A stretch of DNA of 64,000 nucleotides, from the NCBI RefSeq assembly GCF_036388275.1, contig NZ_DASVSF010000023.1:70584-134583 (forward strand), in the 5' to 3' direction. The translations under genes and the position numbers were made by a program. The notes below the pieces were generated by a model. The model had not been told where the DNA came from. It did no database searches and saw only the letters and a program-made list of their open reading frames with translations. This DNA comes from Longimicrobium sp. Lineage in GTDB: Bacteria > Gemmatimonadota > Gemmatimonadetes > Longimicrobiales > Longimicrobiaceae. How positions within the stretch are numbered: the first letter of the stretch is position 1; every line of letters begins with the position of its first letter. Positions 1 to 7,989 of this stretch are shown here, piece by piece.

Positions 1-1432
1 AGCGGAACAGGCGGCGCAGCGAGCGCGTGAGGTGCTTGGCGATCGCCTTGGGGATGGGATCGAAGTCGACGACGAACTCGTACAGGAACCTGCGCAGGTC
101 GTACTCGGTGGCGGAGCCGGCGGGCAGACTGGAGGCGACCAGCATGCGCCCCCAGGTGAGCGCCGTTCTGGCCTCACGTTCGCGCGCCGCACGAGAGGGC
201 CGCTGCCCATCCAGCCACGCGAGAAAGCGGTCCAGCCGCTCTGCCTCGTCCGGCCCAACCAGGTCCGGGTCGCCGCGCACCCTCAGCACCGCCTCCGGGT
301 CTGCCCCGGGCCCTTCCGCCCCGATGGCGTGTGCCTGCTCCAGCGGCGGCCATGGCAACGCGCTTCCGGCGTGCAGGAACGCGACCGTGACGCCGGTCAG
401 CGGGTCCACGAAGGGAACCTGGGGCCGTTCCTGGCTCGTGAACGCCGCGATGGCCCGGCTCGCTCTGGCCAGGCGGTTCAGCAGCTCCGCGGTGATGCGG
501 CGGCCCGGCAGCCGCAGGCTGAACAGCGAGGGATATGCGTCGGAGCCCGCCAGCTCCCACCCGGCAGACGCCACCTCGCGCCGCATGGGCCTCGACAGAT
601 CTTTCGGCGCGTCGAAGCTGAGCGTCAGCGACCAGCCCCGCATGGCAGAGATGAACTCGCCGCCCGTTGGTTCCTGCTCGGCGAGGATGTCCGGGTCCCT
701 CAGGTCCGAGTAGATGGCAAAGCCGTAGTACATGCCCCCCGCGCCCATCACGCTCACCGCCCAGGGCTCGTCCTCGCCGGGGAAGCGAAGCATGAGGGTG
801 TTGCTGTCCGCCAGCGCCTGCCAGGGCTCCGCGCGGAAGAAGACCGCCGCCGCGCCGTGGAACTCGGCCAGCTCGTCGGCCGTCGCCTCCGTTTCGGCCC
901 ACGCCCACAGGGTGCTTGCGGCACCGGTGGCACCCCCGCGCGCCAGGTGCTGGAGCGACCCCTCGATCGCCTCGTCCAGCTCGGCCAGCACGCCGGATTC
1001 CACCGTGATGGCGCGGCGTTCCAGCTCCGGCGCCAGCACCTCGGCCAGTTTCGCATCGCGGACGCGCAGGCGCTCGGGCAGCAGCCCCGTCTTCGCGCCC
1101 GCCGCCGTGACGGCGCCCAGGACGGCGGCGGCGCGGGCAGCCAGGCCCACGCAGCGGCGCGCCAGCACGTCGCCGGACACGATCATTCCCCCCGCGCCAA
1201 CGATCACCAGGGACCCGGGTTCGCCGGTCTCGCGAAACATCTCCTGCAGGGGCACCACGTCGGCTTCCCACACGGGCGCGCGGCGGGCGACCTCCGTCAC
1301 CCGGGCCTCCAGGGCAGCCGGGCGTCCCAGCCTCCGCTCCGCACGCACGGCAGACTCGTCGGCCGCCAGGTGGCAGGCCTTGTATTTCTTTCCCGAGCCG
1401 CAGGGGCACGGGTCGTTCCGGGAGGGCTTCAT
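1..1432 (-). CDS. SEC-C motif protein, 3' end outside window
   Basis: The frame starts at the ATG whose last base is 1432 and stays open to the window edge, so about 477 residues are visible and the C-terminus is missing. Residues 1-21 hold a SEC-C zinc motif (NDPCPCGSGKKYKACH, with the Cys-x-Cys, later Cys-His ligand pattern). The remaining ~450 residues are an alpha-rich region I do not recognise, ending at the edge with IAKHLTRSLRRLF. SEC-C motifs occur on SecA and many otherwise unrelated proteins and are thought to bind zinc and aid protein contacts, so no specific reaction can be assigned. It is the last visible gene of the leftward series dnaA, dnaN, barrel protein, propeller protein, and begins 28 bp after the previous stop. 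Coding is supported by the continuous frame and typical high-GC third positions. Confidence 0.8.
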   Translation of the reverse strand, partial: MKPSRNDPCPCGSGKKYKACHLAADESAVRAERRLGRPAALEARVTEVARRAPVWEADVVPLQEMFRETGEPGSLVIVGAGGMIVSGDVLARRCVGLAARAAAVLGAVTAAGAKTGLLPERLRVRDAKLAEVLAPELERRAITVESGVLAELDEAIEGSLQHLARGGATGAASTLWAWAETEATADELAEFHGAAAVFFRAEPWQALADSNTLMLRFPGEDEPWAVSVMGAGGMYYGFAIYSDLRDPDILAEQEPTGGEFISAMRGWSLTLSFDAPKDLSRPMRREVASAGWELAGSDAYPSLFSLRLPGRRITAELLNRLARASRAIAAFTSQERPQVPFVDPLTGVTVAFLHAGSALPWPPLEQAHAIGAEGPGADPEAVLRVRGDPDLVGPDEAERLDRFLAWLDGQRPSRAAREREARTALTWGRMLVASSLPAGSATEYDLRRFLYEFVVDFDPIPKAIAKHLTRSLRRLFR

Positions 1433-1460
1433 GCGTCGATCGTCCGCCGGCGGCTCCCCA

Positions 1461-2315
1461 TCAGGGGCGCCAGGAGGGCTGGAGGTTGCGGAGGGAGTCG
1501 CTGGCGACGGCGCGGATGCCGCTCCCGTCGGCGTTCACCCCGTGCAGCGCCAATCGCCCGCCGCTGCTCCGCACGAAGACCATCCCGCTTCCGTCCGGGG
1601 ACCAGTCCGGTTCGCTGTCGTCCAAACCCGTCGTGACCCGCCGCACGTCACCCCCGCCAGCAGCCATTGTATACAGGCCGCCCACGTCGGGCGACGAGAG
1701 GCCGCTGCGCGAATATGCAATCCGAGTCCCGTCGGGAGACCAGGCCGGCCCCTCGCCGGAACCCAGCGTCCGCGTGTTGGAGCCGTCCGCGTCTACGAGC
1801 ATGATCTGGCGATCTACCTGAAACGCGATCGTCCGTCCGTCCGGTGACCAGTCGGGCCTCCAGCCCTGGCGCACGTCGCCGGTCAGCTGGCGTTCGCCGC
1901 TCCCATCGGCATCGATCACGAAGAGGTGCTGCTCCACCCCCGACCCCCAGCCCGCGAACACGATCCGGGTACCATCCGGCGACCATGCGGGTGACATCTC
2001 CCGGCGCGCCTCCGTACGCGTGAGCCGGCGCGTGGATCCGTCCACGTTCCAGACGTAGAGCTCGGCGTTCTGGTCTTTCCAGTTGATGAACGCGACGCGC
2101 TTGCCGTCGGGCGACCAGGCCGGCTCCGTGGCGGGGTCCGGCGAGAGCCGCCGCGCCCCCGTGCCGTCCGGGTTCACGGCCGTCAGCCAGCAGGTCACGA
2201 TTCCGCCGCGGCAGAACACGATGGCGGGAACCTCGGCGGGCGGCTGTTGGGTAGGCCCGTCCGTGCACGCGGCGAACGCCAGCAGGCACACGGAAACCAG
2301 CGGTTTGCGGCGCAT
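1461..2315 (-). CDS. TolB-like beta-propeller lipoprotein
   Basis: The 284-residue product begins MRRKPLVSVCLLAFAACTDG, a short signal sequence with a probable lipid-acceptor Cys at 17, which suggests an anchored envelope lipoprotein. The body holds about five to six PD40/WD40-like blades, each marked by a PxWSPDGxxIxF or closely related motif and a DADGS or NVDGS turn, as in TolB C-terminal propellers. It lacks the N-terminal TolB domain, so it is a TolB-like propeller and not TolB itself. Such proteins usually act as protein or peptide binding platforms in the periplasm. It lies 23 bp downstream of the barrel protein gene and 28 bp upstream of the SEC-C gene. The ATG at 2315 was chosen because it directly precedes the signal peptide. 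Confidence 0.85.
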   Translation of the reverse strand: MRRKPLVSVCLLAFAACTDGPTQQPPAEVPAIVFCRGGIVTCWLTAVNPDGTGARRLSPDPATEPAWSPDGKRVAFINWKDQNAELYVWNVDGSTRRLTRTEARREMSPAWSPDGTRIVFAGWGSGVEQHLFVIDADGSGERQLTGDVRQGWRPDWSPDGRTIAFQVDRQIMLVDADGSNTRTLGSGEGPAWSPDGTRIAYSRSGLSSPDVGGLYTMAAGGGDVRRVTTGLDDSEPDWSPDGSGMVFVRSSGGRLALHGVNADGSGIRAVASDSLRNLQPSWRP

Positions 2316-2338
2316 CCACGCGGCTGCATCCGGCACGG

Positions 2339-3262
2339 TCAGCGGCCCAGCAGGACGGTGGTGCCCAGGGCCAGCGAGCCCAGCCGCCCCGCGAGCCCGT
2401 GCTGAAAGCCGACGAACGACACGCGGGCTTCGGCATTCAGGAGCATTCGCGCGCCCACTCGTACGTCGACGCCCGCGCCCGCGGAAGCCGCCGTGCCGGT
2501 CTGGGAGAGCGCCGGGTGCAGGGTACCCGCCGCTTCCCAGTTCACCTGGTGAAGCCCCAGCAGGGCCGTAAGGAACGGCGCGTATGCGCGGGATCCTCCG
2601 CCGTACAGCTTTACGCCGACCTCTCCACTGAGCACGGTGGCGGCCTCTTTCGGCGCACCCTCGAAATTCCTGCACGAACAGGTCTCGTCCAGGTTCGCGT
2701 ATCGAACCGAGCCCATCAGCATGGTTTCGGGACCCAGGGGAAGCGAGCCGGTGACCGCCGCTCCGGGGCCTTCCATGAACGCGAAGTAGTTGTGCCCCCA
2801 CACCGGCTGCAGGTGCAGCGCCGACAGCGAGAGCCCGGCACCGGGATGGAACCCCGGCTTGGCGGGAAGTGGCGGGTGCGCCGCGGACAGCGGCAGCCGG
2901 GTAGAAACGTGCAGGGCGCCGGACCGGTTGAGCGAGTCGAAGCGTACGCGCGCCTCGGCCGGCGTCGAGTACTGCACCCACCGCACCTCGTGCGGCTGCA
3001 GCGTCCGCAGCACGGCCGAATCGCGGGCGAGCACCGAATCCACGTACACCTGCACGAACTGGTCGGCCGACCTGCGGAACCGCAGCCACTGTGGCCGCAG
3101 CCGGCGCACGGCGGCCTCCACCGTGGGCCGGCCCGTGGCGACCAGCTCGTCGCGGGTGAGGATCGCCTCGGGCCGGGTGCTTTCCTGGGCGCGGGCTTCG
3201 AGGGGGGCGCAACAGAGGAGGAGGCCGGCTGCCAGGAACCGGCAGGAGGTCAGGAAAGACAT
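2339..3262 (-). CDS. Predicted outer-membrane beta-barrel-like protein
   Basis: The 307-residue product has a signal peptide (MSFLTSCRFLAAGLLLCC, then cleavage near AQES). Residues ~25-100 form a helical, charged region. From ~115 onward short amphipathic beta strands separated by Gly/Asn turns predominate (for example AGLSLSALHLQPVWGHN, GSVRYANLDET, VGVKLYGGG), and the protein ends in TTVLLGR. This pattern fits a small outer-membrane barrel of about eight strands, but no family name can be given. Two Cys occur as TCSC near residue 190. The start at 3262 is chosen because it opens the signal peptide. An in-frame upstream ATG at 3337 would add a non-hydrophobic leader. It lies between dnaN and the propeller lipoprotein and may be cotranscribed with them. 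Confidence 0.75.
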   Translation of the reverse strand: MSFLTSCRFLAAGLLLCCAPLEARAQESTRPEAILTRDELVATGRPTVEAAVRRLRPQWLRFRRSADQFVQVYVDSVLARDSAVLRTLQPHEVRWVQYSTPAEARVRFDSLNRSGALHVSTRLPLSAAHPPLPAKPGFHPGAGLSLSALHLQPVWGHNYFAFMEGPGAAVTGSLPLGPETMLMGSVRYANLDETCSCRNFEGAPKEAATVLSGEVGVKLYGGGSRAYAPFLTALLGLHQVNWEAAGTLHPALSQTGTAASAGAGVDVRVGARMLLNAEARVSFVGFQHGLAGRLGSLALGTTVLLGR

Positions 3263-3343
3263 GTTCTGTGAGCGGCTGGGTTGGGGGAGACGAACGCACC
3301 CGGATGGTGCCGCCGGCGAACGGATCGCCGGCGGCACTACCGG

Positions 3344-4456
3344 TCAGCTCAGGAGCCGCAGGGGCATCACCAGGCACAGGTAGTCGGGCGTGTCCTCGTT
3401 GCCGATGGGCTGCATGGTGGCGGCGCGCTCCGGTGCCTTGAAGCTCATCTTCACCTCGTCGGTCGGCATGTAGCGAAGCAGCTCCAGCAGGTACTGCGCG
3501 TTGAAGCCGATTTCCAGCGGATCGCCATCGTACTCCACCGGCAGCTCCTCGGTGGCCGTGCCCACGTCGGGCGTCTCCACCGCGAAGCGCAGCATGGGGC
3601 CGCCCAGCGACAGGCGGATGCGGTGCGTCTGGTCGCTCGCCACGATGGCCATGCGCCGCACGGCCGCCTGCAGCGCGCCCTTGTCGGCCACCATCGACTT
3701 GTCGTTGTCCTTGGGGATGACCTGCTCGTAATTGGGGTACGGCCCCTCGATCAGCCGCGTGAAGATCTGCACGTCGGTGCCGCGGAAGCCGATGTGGTTC
3801 TCGCTGCGCCCCACCTCCACCGTCTCGTCCGGCCGGAACAGGCGCTGCACCTGCCCCAGGGCCTTGGGATGCACGATGAAGTCGCCCGGCGGCACCGCGG
3901 CGGCGCCGTTCTCCACCGACAGCGTCATCTTGGCCAGGCGGTGGCCGTTGGTGGCCACCATCCGCATCTCGCCCTCGCCCAGCTGCCAGAGCACCCCGTT
4001 CAGGATGGGCCGCGTCTCCTCGGTCGACGCGGCGAACGACACGTGGGTGATCAGCCGCTGCAGCTCCTGCCCGGTGACGCGCCAGCTCTCGGCGAAGTCC
4101 ACCTTGGGAAAGGCGGGAAACTCGTCGCGGGGCAGCCCGTTCAGCCGGTACTTGGTGCGGCCGCTGGTGATCTGGATGGCGTCGCCCTGTGTGCCGAACT
4201 CCACGGTGCCGGGAAGCTCGCGGGCAATCTCCTGGAGCTTCTTGGCAGGCGCGGTGATGGCGCCGGCCTCGGCGACGTCGGCGGCCACCCGCACCGACAC
4301 CGCGGTGTCCAGGTCGGTACCGCTCATCCTGACGGCACCGTCCTCGGCCTCGATCAGGATGTTCGACAGCACGGGGAGCGTGGTGCGGGTGGGAATGCTG
4401 CCCGCCACCGCGCCCAGCCCCTGCTGCAGGTTTTCACGCGTGATCGTGAATCGCAT
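3344..4456 (-). CDS. dnaN: DNA polymerase III beta subunit (sliding clamp)
   Basis: The 370-residue product starts MRFTITRENLQQGLGAVAGS and ends LVMPLRLLS, with the length and ends typical of the bacterial beta clamp. Three repeated clamp folds (~1-120, 121-245, 246-370) are expected. Family hallmarks include GSIPTRTTLPVLSNIL near the N-terminus, the GVLWQLGEGEMRMVATNGHRLA segment and the C-terminal MPxRL that contributes to the protein-binding pocket. The dimeric ring holds polymerase III on DNA. The ATG at 4456 matches family starts better than an in-frame ATG 13 codons upstream. It lies downstream of dnaA, separated by the candidate origin. Confidence 0.97.
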   Translation of the reverse strand: MRFTITRENLQQGLGAVAGSIPTRTTLPVLSNILIEAEDGAVRMSGTDLDTAVSVRVAADVAEAGAITAPAKKLQEIARELPGTVEFGTQGDAIQITSGRTKYRLNGLPRDEFPAFPKVDFAESWRVTGQELQRLITHVSFAASTEETRPILNGVLWQLGEGEMRMVATNGHRLAKMTLSVENGAAAVPPGDFIVHPKALGQVQRLFRPDETVEVGRSENHIGFRGTDVQIFTRLIEGPYPNYEQVIPKDNDKSMVADKGALQAAVRRMAIVASDQTHRIRLSLGGPMLRFAVETPDVGTATEELPVEYDGDPLEIGFNAQYLLELLRYMPTDEVKMSFKAPERAATMQPIGNEDTPDYLCLVMPLRLLS

Positions 4457-4508
4457 ACGTCGGTCGCCAACGCTCGAGGGTGACCCGTTCTCCACGGGGA
4501 AGGGTTCT

Positions 4509-4737
4509 TACCACCATATAGATATCCAATCTAGTATTGGTAGTAGAGGGTGTGGATCTGTGGATACCGCCCCTCGCGCCCTACCAACCTGTGCTCTCGC
4601 AACCACCTGAACCGGTTCGGACCCTGTGGACTGAGGTTGTGGAGAACTGCCCGATTCCCCACGCTATACCCATTCCCACACCCGAGCCCGGTACTCCACA
4701 ACTTCTCCACGAACTTCCCACACCGGTTGTCCACGGT
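4509..4737. other. Candidate replication origin (oriC)
   Basis: This is part of the 482-bp gap between dnaA and dnaN. An AT-rich patch (about 4509-4546), striking in this GC-rich DNA, is followed by an in-phase triplet run TAG-TAT-TGG-TAG-TAG (4532-4546). Two DnaA-box-like motifs then abut it: TGTGGATCT (4551-4559) and TGTGGATAC (4559-4567). Further one- or two-mismatch boxes follow: TGTGGACTG 4625, TGTGGAGAA 4639, TTCTCCACG 4703 and TTGTCCACG 4728-4736. The order AT-rich patch, TAG triplets, box is that described for the DnaA-trio basal unwinding system of Bacillus subtilis. The origin assignment is inference from motifs and gene context. No box here is the perfect TTATCCACA; one perfect copy lies upstream of dnaA. 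Confidence 0.7.
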
Positions 4738-4822
4738 GTTTTCCGGCGTCTCCCCGTCCGGATCCAGGCCTGCTTCCGGACAGGGATGACGCGTCGTCGA
4801 CCCCGGGACCCGCCGACTGCGC

Positions 4823-4875
4823 GGGCGAATGAATTCGCTGCAACAAGCACACGAAGTCCACCTTCGTGGACTGCA
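4823..4875 (+). repeat. Interspersed dyad repeat, family A, copy 1
   Basis: This unit reads GGGCGAATGAATTCGC, then TGCAACAAGCACACGA, then a hairpin AGTCCACCTTCGTGGACT. The same unit recurs at 10528-10589 (opposite strand), 42121-42176 and 53161-53222 (opposite strand). This copy lies just downstream of the dnaA stop codon. Confidence 0.85.
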
Positions 4876-4938
4876 CGCTCTCGTGTGCCCTCGGCTATCG
4901 TGCGCGCCTGTTGCCGGCTCCTCGCCGGGTCTGCGCCC

Positions 4939-6342
4939 CTACCGGAGCGACGCGCGCAGCTCGTCTACCTTGCGGCGCAGCTCGGGGTCGGCCACCAGGT
5001 CCTCCTCCACCTTGGAGACGGAGTGGATCACCGTGCTGTGGTCGCGCCCGCCGAACAGCCTTCCGATCTCCACCAGGGCCAGGTCGAACATCTCCTTGAT
5101 CAGGTACATCGCCACCTGTCGCGGGATGGTCAGGTCCTTGGTACGCTTCTTGGACTGCAGCGCCTCGCTGGTGGTGTTCCACGCCTGCGCCACCTTGTCG
5201 CGCACCCGCTCGGGAGAAACGCCACCCGGCGCGCCCGACGCGTCGGTGCCCAGCGGGTTGCCCAGCGCCTCGCGCGCCAGGGCCAGGTCGATGGGGCGCC
5301 GCGTGAGCGACGAGTAGGCCAGCAGCTTGATGACCGCGCCCTCGATCTCGCGCACCGACGAGGTGCGGTTGCGCGCGATGAACGACAGCACGTCGTCGGC
5401 GTCGTGGATCTCCAGCCGGTCCTCCTCCACCTTGCGGCGAAGGATCGCGATGCGCGTCTCGAAGTCGGGCGGCTTGATGTCGGCCACCAGCCCCCATTCG
5501 AAGCGGCTGACCAGGCGGTCCTCCAGCCCCGTGGCGTTGGGCGGACGGTCCGACGTCAGCACGATCTGGCGCTGGGCGTCGTGAAGCGCGTTGAAGGTGT
5601 GGAAGAACTCCTCCTGCGTGCGCTCCTTGCCCTCCAGGAACTGGATGTCGTCCACCAGCAGCAGGTCGATCTGCCGGTACAGCCGCCGGAACTCGCCCAT
5701 CGTCCCCTCCTGGATGGCGCTCACCAGCTCGTTGGTGAAGCGCTCGGAGGAGATGTACAGCACGCGCTTGTGGGGCTCGCGCTCCAGCATGGCGTGACCG
5801 ATGGCGTGCATCAGGTGCGTCTTGCCCAGCCCTACGCCGCCGTAGATGAACAGCGGGTTGTACGCGCGCGCCGGCGCCTCGGCCACCGCGTGCGCCGCGG
5901 CGGCGGCCAGCTGGTTGTTGTTGCCCACCACGAACCGCGTGAAGACGTAGCGCGGGTTCAGCGGGGCGGCGTGGCCCGCCGGTGCGTTGGCGGCGGACGG
6001 CGCGGGCGCGGTGTCCACGCGAGGCGCGGGCGCCGGGGGCGGAGCGGGCTCTGCGAACTCGATGGCGGCAGGCACGGATGGGACCTTGCCGTTGCCCTGG
6101 TACTGGACGGAGAGGGTGAAGCGGCGCCCGAACAGGTGCTCACCGATGCGCGTGAGCAGGTCGGCGTACTTTTCCTCTACCCATTCCACGGCGAACGGAT
6201 TGGGAGTGGCGACGACGAGAAGATCGTTGGAGACGGCGATCGCCTGCGTGGGCGCCAGCCACGTGCGGAAAGCCTGGTCCGGCAGCGCGGTCTTGGCGCT
6301 CTCCAGAATGCGCGACCAGATTTCCCCGGCAGTGAGCTCCAT
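4939..6342 (-). CDS. dnaA: Chromosomal replication initiator DnaA
   Basis: The 467-residue product shows the four DnaA domains. Domain I has the WSRIL helix (~9-13). A Pro/Ala-rich linker spans ~100-130. The AAA+ domain has Walker A GGVGLGKTH (~165-175) and Walker B LLLVDDIQFLEGKE (~230). Domain IV carries the DNA-binding signature DHSTVIHSV near the C-terminus. DnaA-ATP binds 9-bp boxes and opens the origin. The ATG at 6342 gives MELTAGEIW, matching the expected N-terminus; only a weak ribosome site precedes it. The gene reads leftward, away from rpmH, with the candidate origin on its 3' side and dnaN beyond. A promoter containing a perfect DnaA box lies about 45-70 bp upstream and suggests autoregulation. 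Confidence 0.97.
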   Translation of the reverse strand: MELTAGEIWSRILESAKTALPDQAFRTWLAPTQAIAVSNDLLVVATPNPFAVEWVEEKYADLLTRIGEHLFGRRFTLSVQYQGNGKVPSVPAAIEFAEPAPPPAPAPRVDTAPAPSAANAPAGHAAPLNPRYVFTRFVVGNNNQLAAAAAHAVAEAPARAYNPLFIYGGVGLGKTHLMHAIGHAMLEREPHKRVLYISSERFTNELVSAIQEGTMGEFRRLYRQIDLLLVDDIQFLEGKERTQEEFFHTFNALHDAQRQIVLTSDRPPNATGLEDRLVSRFEWGLVADIKPPDFETRIAILRRKVEEDRLEIHDADDVLSFIARNRTSSVREIEGAVIKLLAYSSLTRRPIDLALAREALGNPLGTDASGAPGGVSPERVRDKVAQAWNTTSEALQSKKRTKDLTIPRQVAMYLIKEMFDLALVEIGRLFGGRDHSTVIHSVSKVEEDLVADPELRRKVDELRASLR

Positions 6343-6384
6343 CACATCCAGCAGCAGGACGGCGACCGCAGACGACACCCGGGC

Positions 6385-6413
6385 AACGTAGAACTGCCTT
6401 GTGGATAAGTCAA
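6385..6413 (-). promoter_or_regulatory. dnaA promoter with embedded DnaA box
   Basis: On the minus strand TTGACT (6413-6408), a 17-bp spacer and TACGTT (6390-6385) form a good sigma-70 promoter about 45 bp before the dnaA ATG. A perfect DnaA box TTATCCACA (6408-6400) begins at the -35 edge and lies in the spacer, so DnaA bound there should block RNA polymerase. Confidence 0.7.
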
Positions 6414-6845
6414 GAAAGCCCGCTAAGTGCCTGGAGTTACCTGCGTTTGTGACCCAGGTACGAGCGGTGTCGCCTCCGGGCCGCCTGCGGATTCGGCAGG
6501 CTTCCGAAGCTCCCCCGAACAAGCATCGGGAATGCGACCAGCGTGGGTGCGCTGAACGGGTAGCAGACAAATCGCGAGCGGATGATTATGAGCAGCCGAT
6601 GGATCTCCGTCGCGAAGGCGTGCGTTCGGCGAGGGCGTGCGTGCGCTGGCGGGGAGTGGGAAGTCGTGATGCGCCGACACCGGAGTTCTGTCGGGGGGAG
6701 TGGCGGCTTCGGCCCACACGTGGTGTCGTAGCGACTGGCCCAGCCGTGGCGGGTAAAAAGCCTTGGAGAGCGCGGTCCAGAGCGGTATTTTTAGCTCGTT
6801 CAGATCACCGGATCTGCGCATCCGGAGCACGGAATCTACGGTACC
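6414..6845. other. Non-coding stretch between dnaA and the two-gene unit
   Basis: About 430 bp separate the dnaA promoter from the ribosome site of the next rightward gene. I see no convincing reading frame, tRNA or hairpin terminator here. A leader or promoter for the rightward pair must lie in its right half, but no clear -35/-10 pair was found. Confidence 0.5.
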
Positions 6846-6857
6846 AAGGAGGAGAGC

Positions 6858-7052
6858 GTGAAGAAGCGGCTCCCGGAGCTTCAGCCGGCGCACGAGAGTT
6901 CCCGCGTAACCGTTGCGCAAGCAGCCGCCGCGTTCCGCAAGGTCCGCGGCTCGAATCCCAAACCGGGTCTGTGGGGCCCCGATGATCCAGTGAACGATGC
7001 GGATCAGTCCGGTCCGGAGAACGGACGTCCCCACAAGGACGGGGCCGACTGA
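6858..7052 (+). CDS. Small hypothetical protein, partner of the next gene
   Basis: This frame of 64 residues starts with GTG and is preceded by a strong ribosome site AAGGAGG at 6846-6852, which is the main evidence that it is real. The product is basic and hydrophilic (MKKRLPELQPAHESSRVTVAQAAAAFRKVRG, split here only by its Ala-rich centre), with no membrane segment or signal peptide. Its TGA overlaps the ATG of the following gene (TGATG at 7050-7054), so the two are translationally coupled. I do not recognise the family. Small coupled partners of this kind can be antitoxins, adaptors or regulators, but nothing in the sequence decides between these. Confidence 0.65.
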   Translation: MKKRLPELQPAHESSRVTVAQAAAAFRKVRGSNPKPGLWGPDDPVNDADQSGPENGRPHKDGAD

Positions 7053-7663
7053 TGGCGCGCTCCTACGAGAACAGTGTGTTCGTCAACTGCCCCTTCGACC
7101 GCGAGTACTGGCCTCTGTTCGAGGCGCTTACTTTTGCGGGTTACGAGTGCGGGTACTATCCGCGGTGTGCTCTGGAGGTCGACGACAGCAGCCAGGTTCG
7201 GATCGAGAAGATCATCTCGATGATCGGCTCCTGCCGCCTTTCGGTCCACGACATCTCCCGCGTGGAGTCGGATGGCGAACCCCCGATGCCGCGGTTCAAC
7301 ATGCCGCTCGAACTCGGCATCTTTCTGGGCGCGAAGGCATTCGGGGCGTACGACCAGACGAGGAAGGCAGGGGTCGTGCTGGATGCGGAACGGTTTCGGT
7401 ACCAGCGGTACATCTCCGACATCGCGGGCCAGGACATCCGTGCACACCGGGGAGAGGCAGCCGAACTGATCCGACACGTTCGCAACTTCCTTCTGTCGCA
7501 CGCAGACGAGACCGTCTTCCTTCCAGGCCCCAGGCGCATCGCGGAGCGGTTTGAGGATTTTCGACGTGATCTACCGGCATCGTGCGCCGAGTTGCATCTG
7601 GACCCCAACGATCTCACGTTCGGCGACCTGACCCGTTTCATCATCGGCTACCTCGAGTCGTGA
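7052..7663 (+). CDS. Conserved hypothetical, TIR/deoxyribosyltransferase-like fold suspected
   Basis: The 203-residue product opens SVFVNCPFDREYWPLFEAL. It continues through a segment VRIEKIISMIGSCRLSVHDIS, then RFNMPLELGIFLGAKAFG, then a segment ending in DIAGQDIRAH, and finishes with an alpha-helical tail. The order of beta strand, D/E-rich helix, SCRxSVHDIS strand and MPLELG helix resembles TIR-like and nucleoside 2-deoxyribosyltransferase-like Rossmann folds. This is a fold-level impression only. The conserved blocks VNCPFD, MPLELG and DIAGQD would be good probes for relatives. It is soluble, without signal or membrane segments. It is translationally coupled to the small upstream gene, and the pair sits between dnaA and rpmH, an unusual position for an accessory unit. 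A nucleotide-handling or defence role is possible but unproven. Confidence 0.75.
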   Translation: MARSYENSVFVNCPFDREYWPLFEALTFAGYECGYYPRCALEVDDSSQVRIEKIISMIGSCRLSVHDISRVESDGEPPMPRFNMPLELGIFLGAKAFGAYDQTRKAGVVLDAERFRYQRYISDIAGQDIRAHRGEAAELIRHVRNFLLSHADETVFLPGPRRIAERFEDFRRDLPASCAELHLDPNDLTFGDLTRFIIGYLES

Positions 7664-7697
7664 CCGCAGGGCGGGAAGCGGGAGTGCCGCCCCCTGG

Positions 7698-7726
7698 TTG
7701 ACGGAACCGGCCACCTCCGCTACATT
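7698..7726 (+). promoter_or_regulatory. rpmH operon promoter
   Basis: TTGACG (7698-7703), a 17-bp spacer and TACATT (7721-7726) form a near-consensus sigma-70 promoter. It lies about 73 bp upstream of the rpmH ATG and should drive rpmH-rnpA-yidD-yidC. Confidence 0.75.
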
Positions 7727-7798
7727 CACTGTCTTTGCCACAAAGGCCTTCCCGGCCCTCCATTCTCGTTACGACGCAGCACCCGAAGGGGTTGACCG

Positions 7799-7951
7799 AT
7801 GAAGCCGAGTTATCGTCCGCGCAACCGCAAGCGGATCAACAAGCATGGGTTCCGGGCCCGGATGGCCACCAAGGGCGGCCGCGCCGTCCTGAACGCCCGC
7901 CGCCGCAAGGGGCGCCACAAGCTGGTGGTCGAAGTTCCGAGCAAGTACTGA
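7799..7951 (+). CDS. rpmH: Large ribosomal subunit protein bL34
   Basis: This short gene encodes 50 residues, MKPSYRPRNRKRINKHGF and then RMATKGGRAVLNARRRKGRHK, a near-textbook bL34 apart from its slightly extended LVVEVPSKY tail. bL34 is a highly basic protein of the 50S subunit. The gene starts the conserved rpmH-rnpA-yidD-yidC block, 38 bp before rnpA, behind a strong promoter. The rpmH-dnaA adjacency typical of origins is interrupted here by a two-gene unit. Confidence 0.97.
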   Translation: MKPSYRPRNRKRINKHGFRARMATKGGRAVLNARRRKGRHKLVVEVPSKY

Positions 7952-7989
7952 GCGGCGTTCCGAACGCCGCGCGCAGCGCACCCCGGTCC

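Noticed and set aside
6414..6845. tRNA or RNase P RNA gene in the dnaA upstream gap
   Set aside because: No T-loop or conserved RNase P core was seen; only GC-rich DNA without a cloverleaf.
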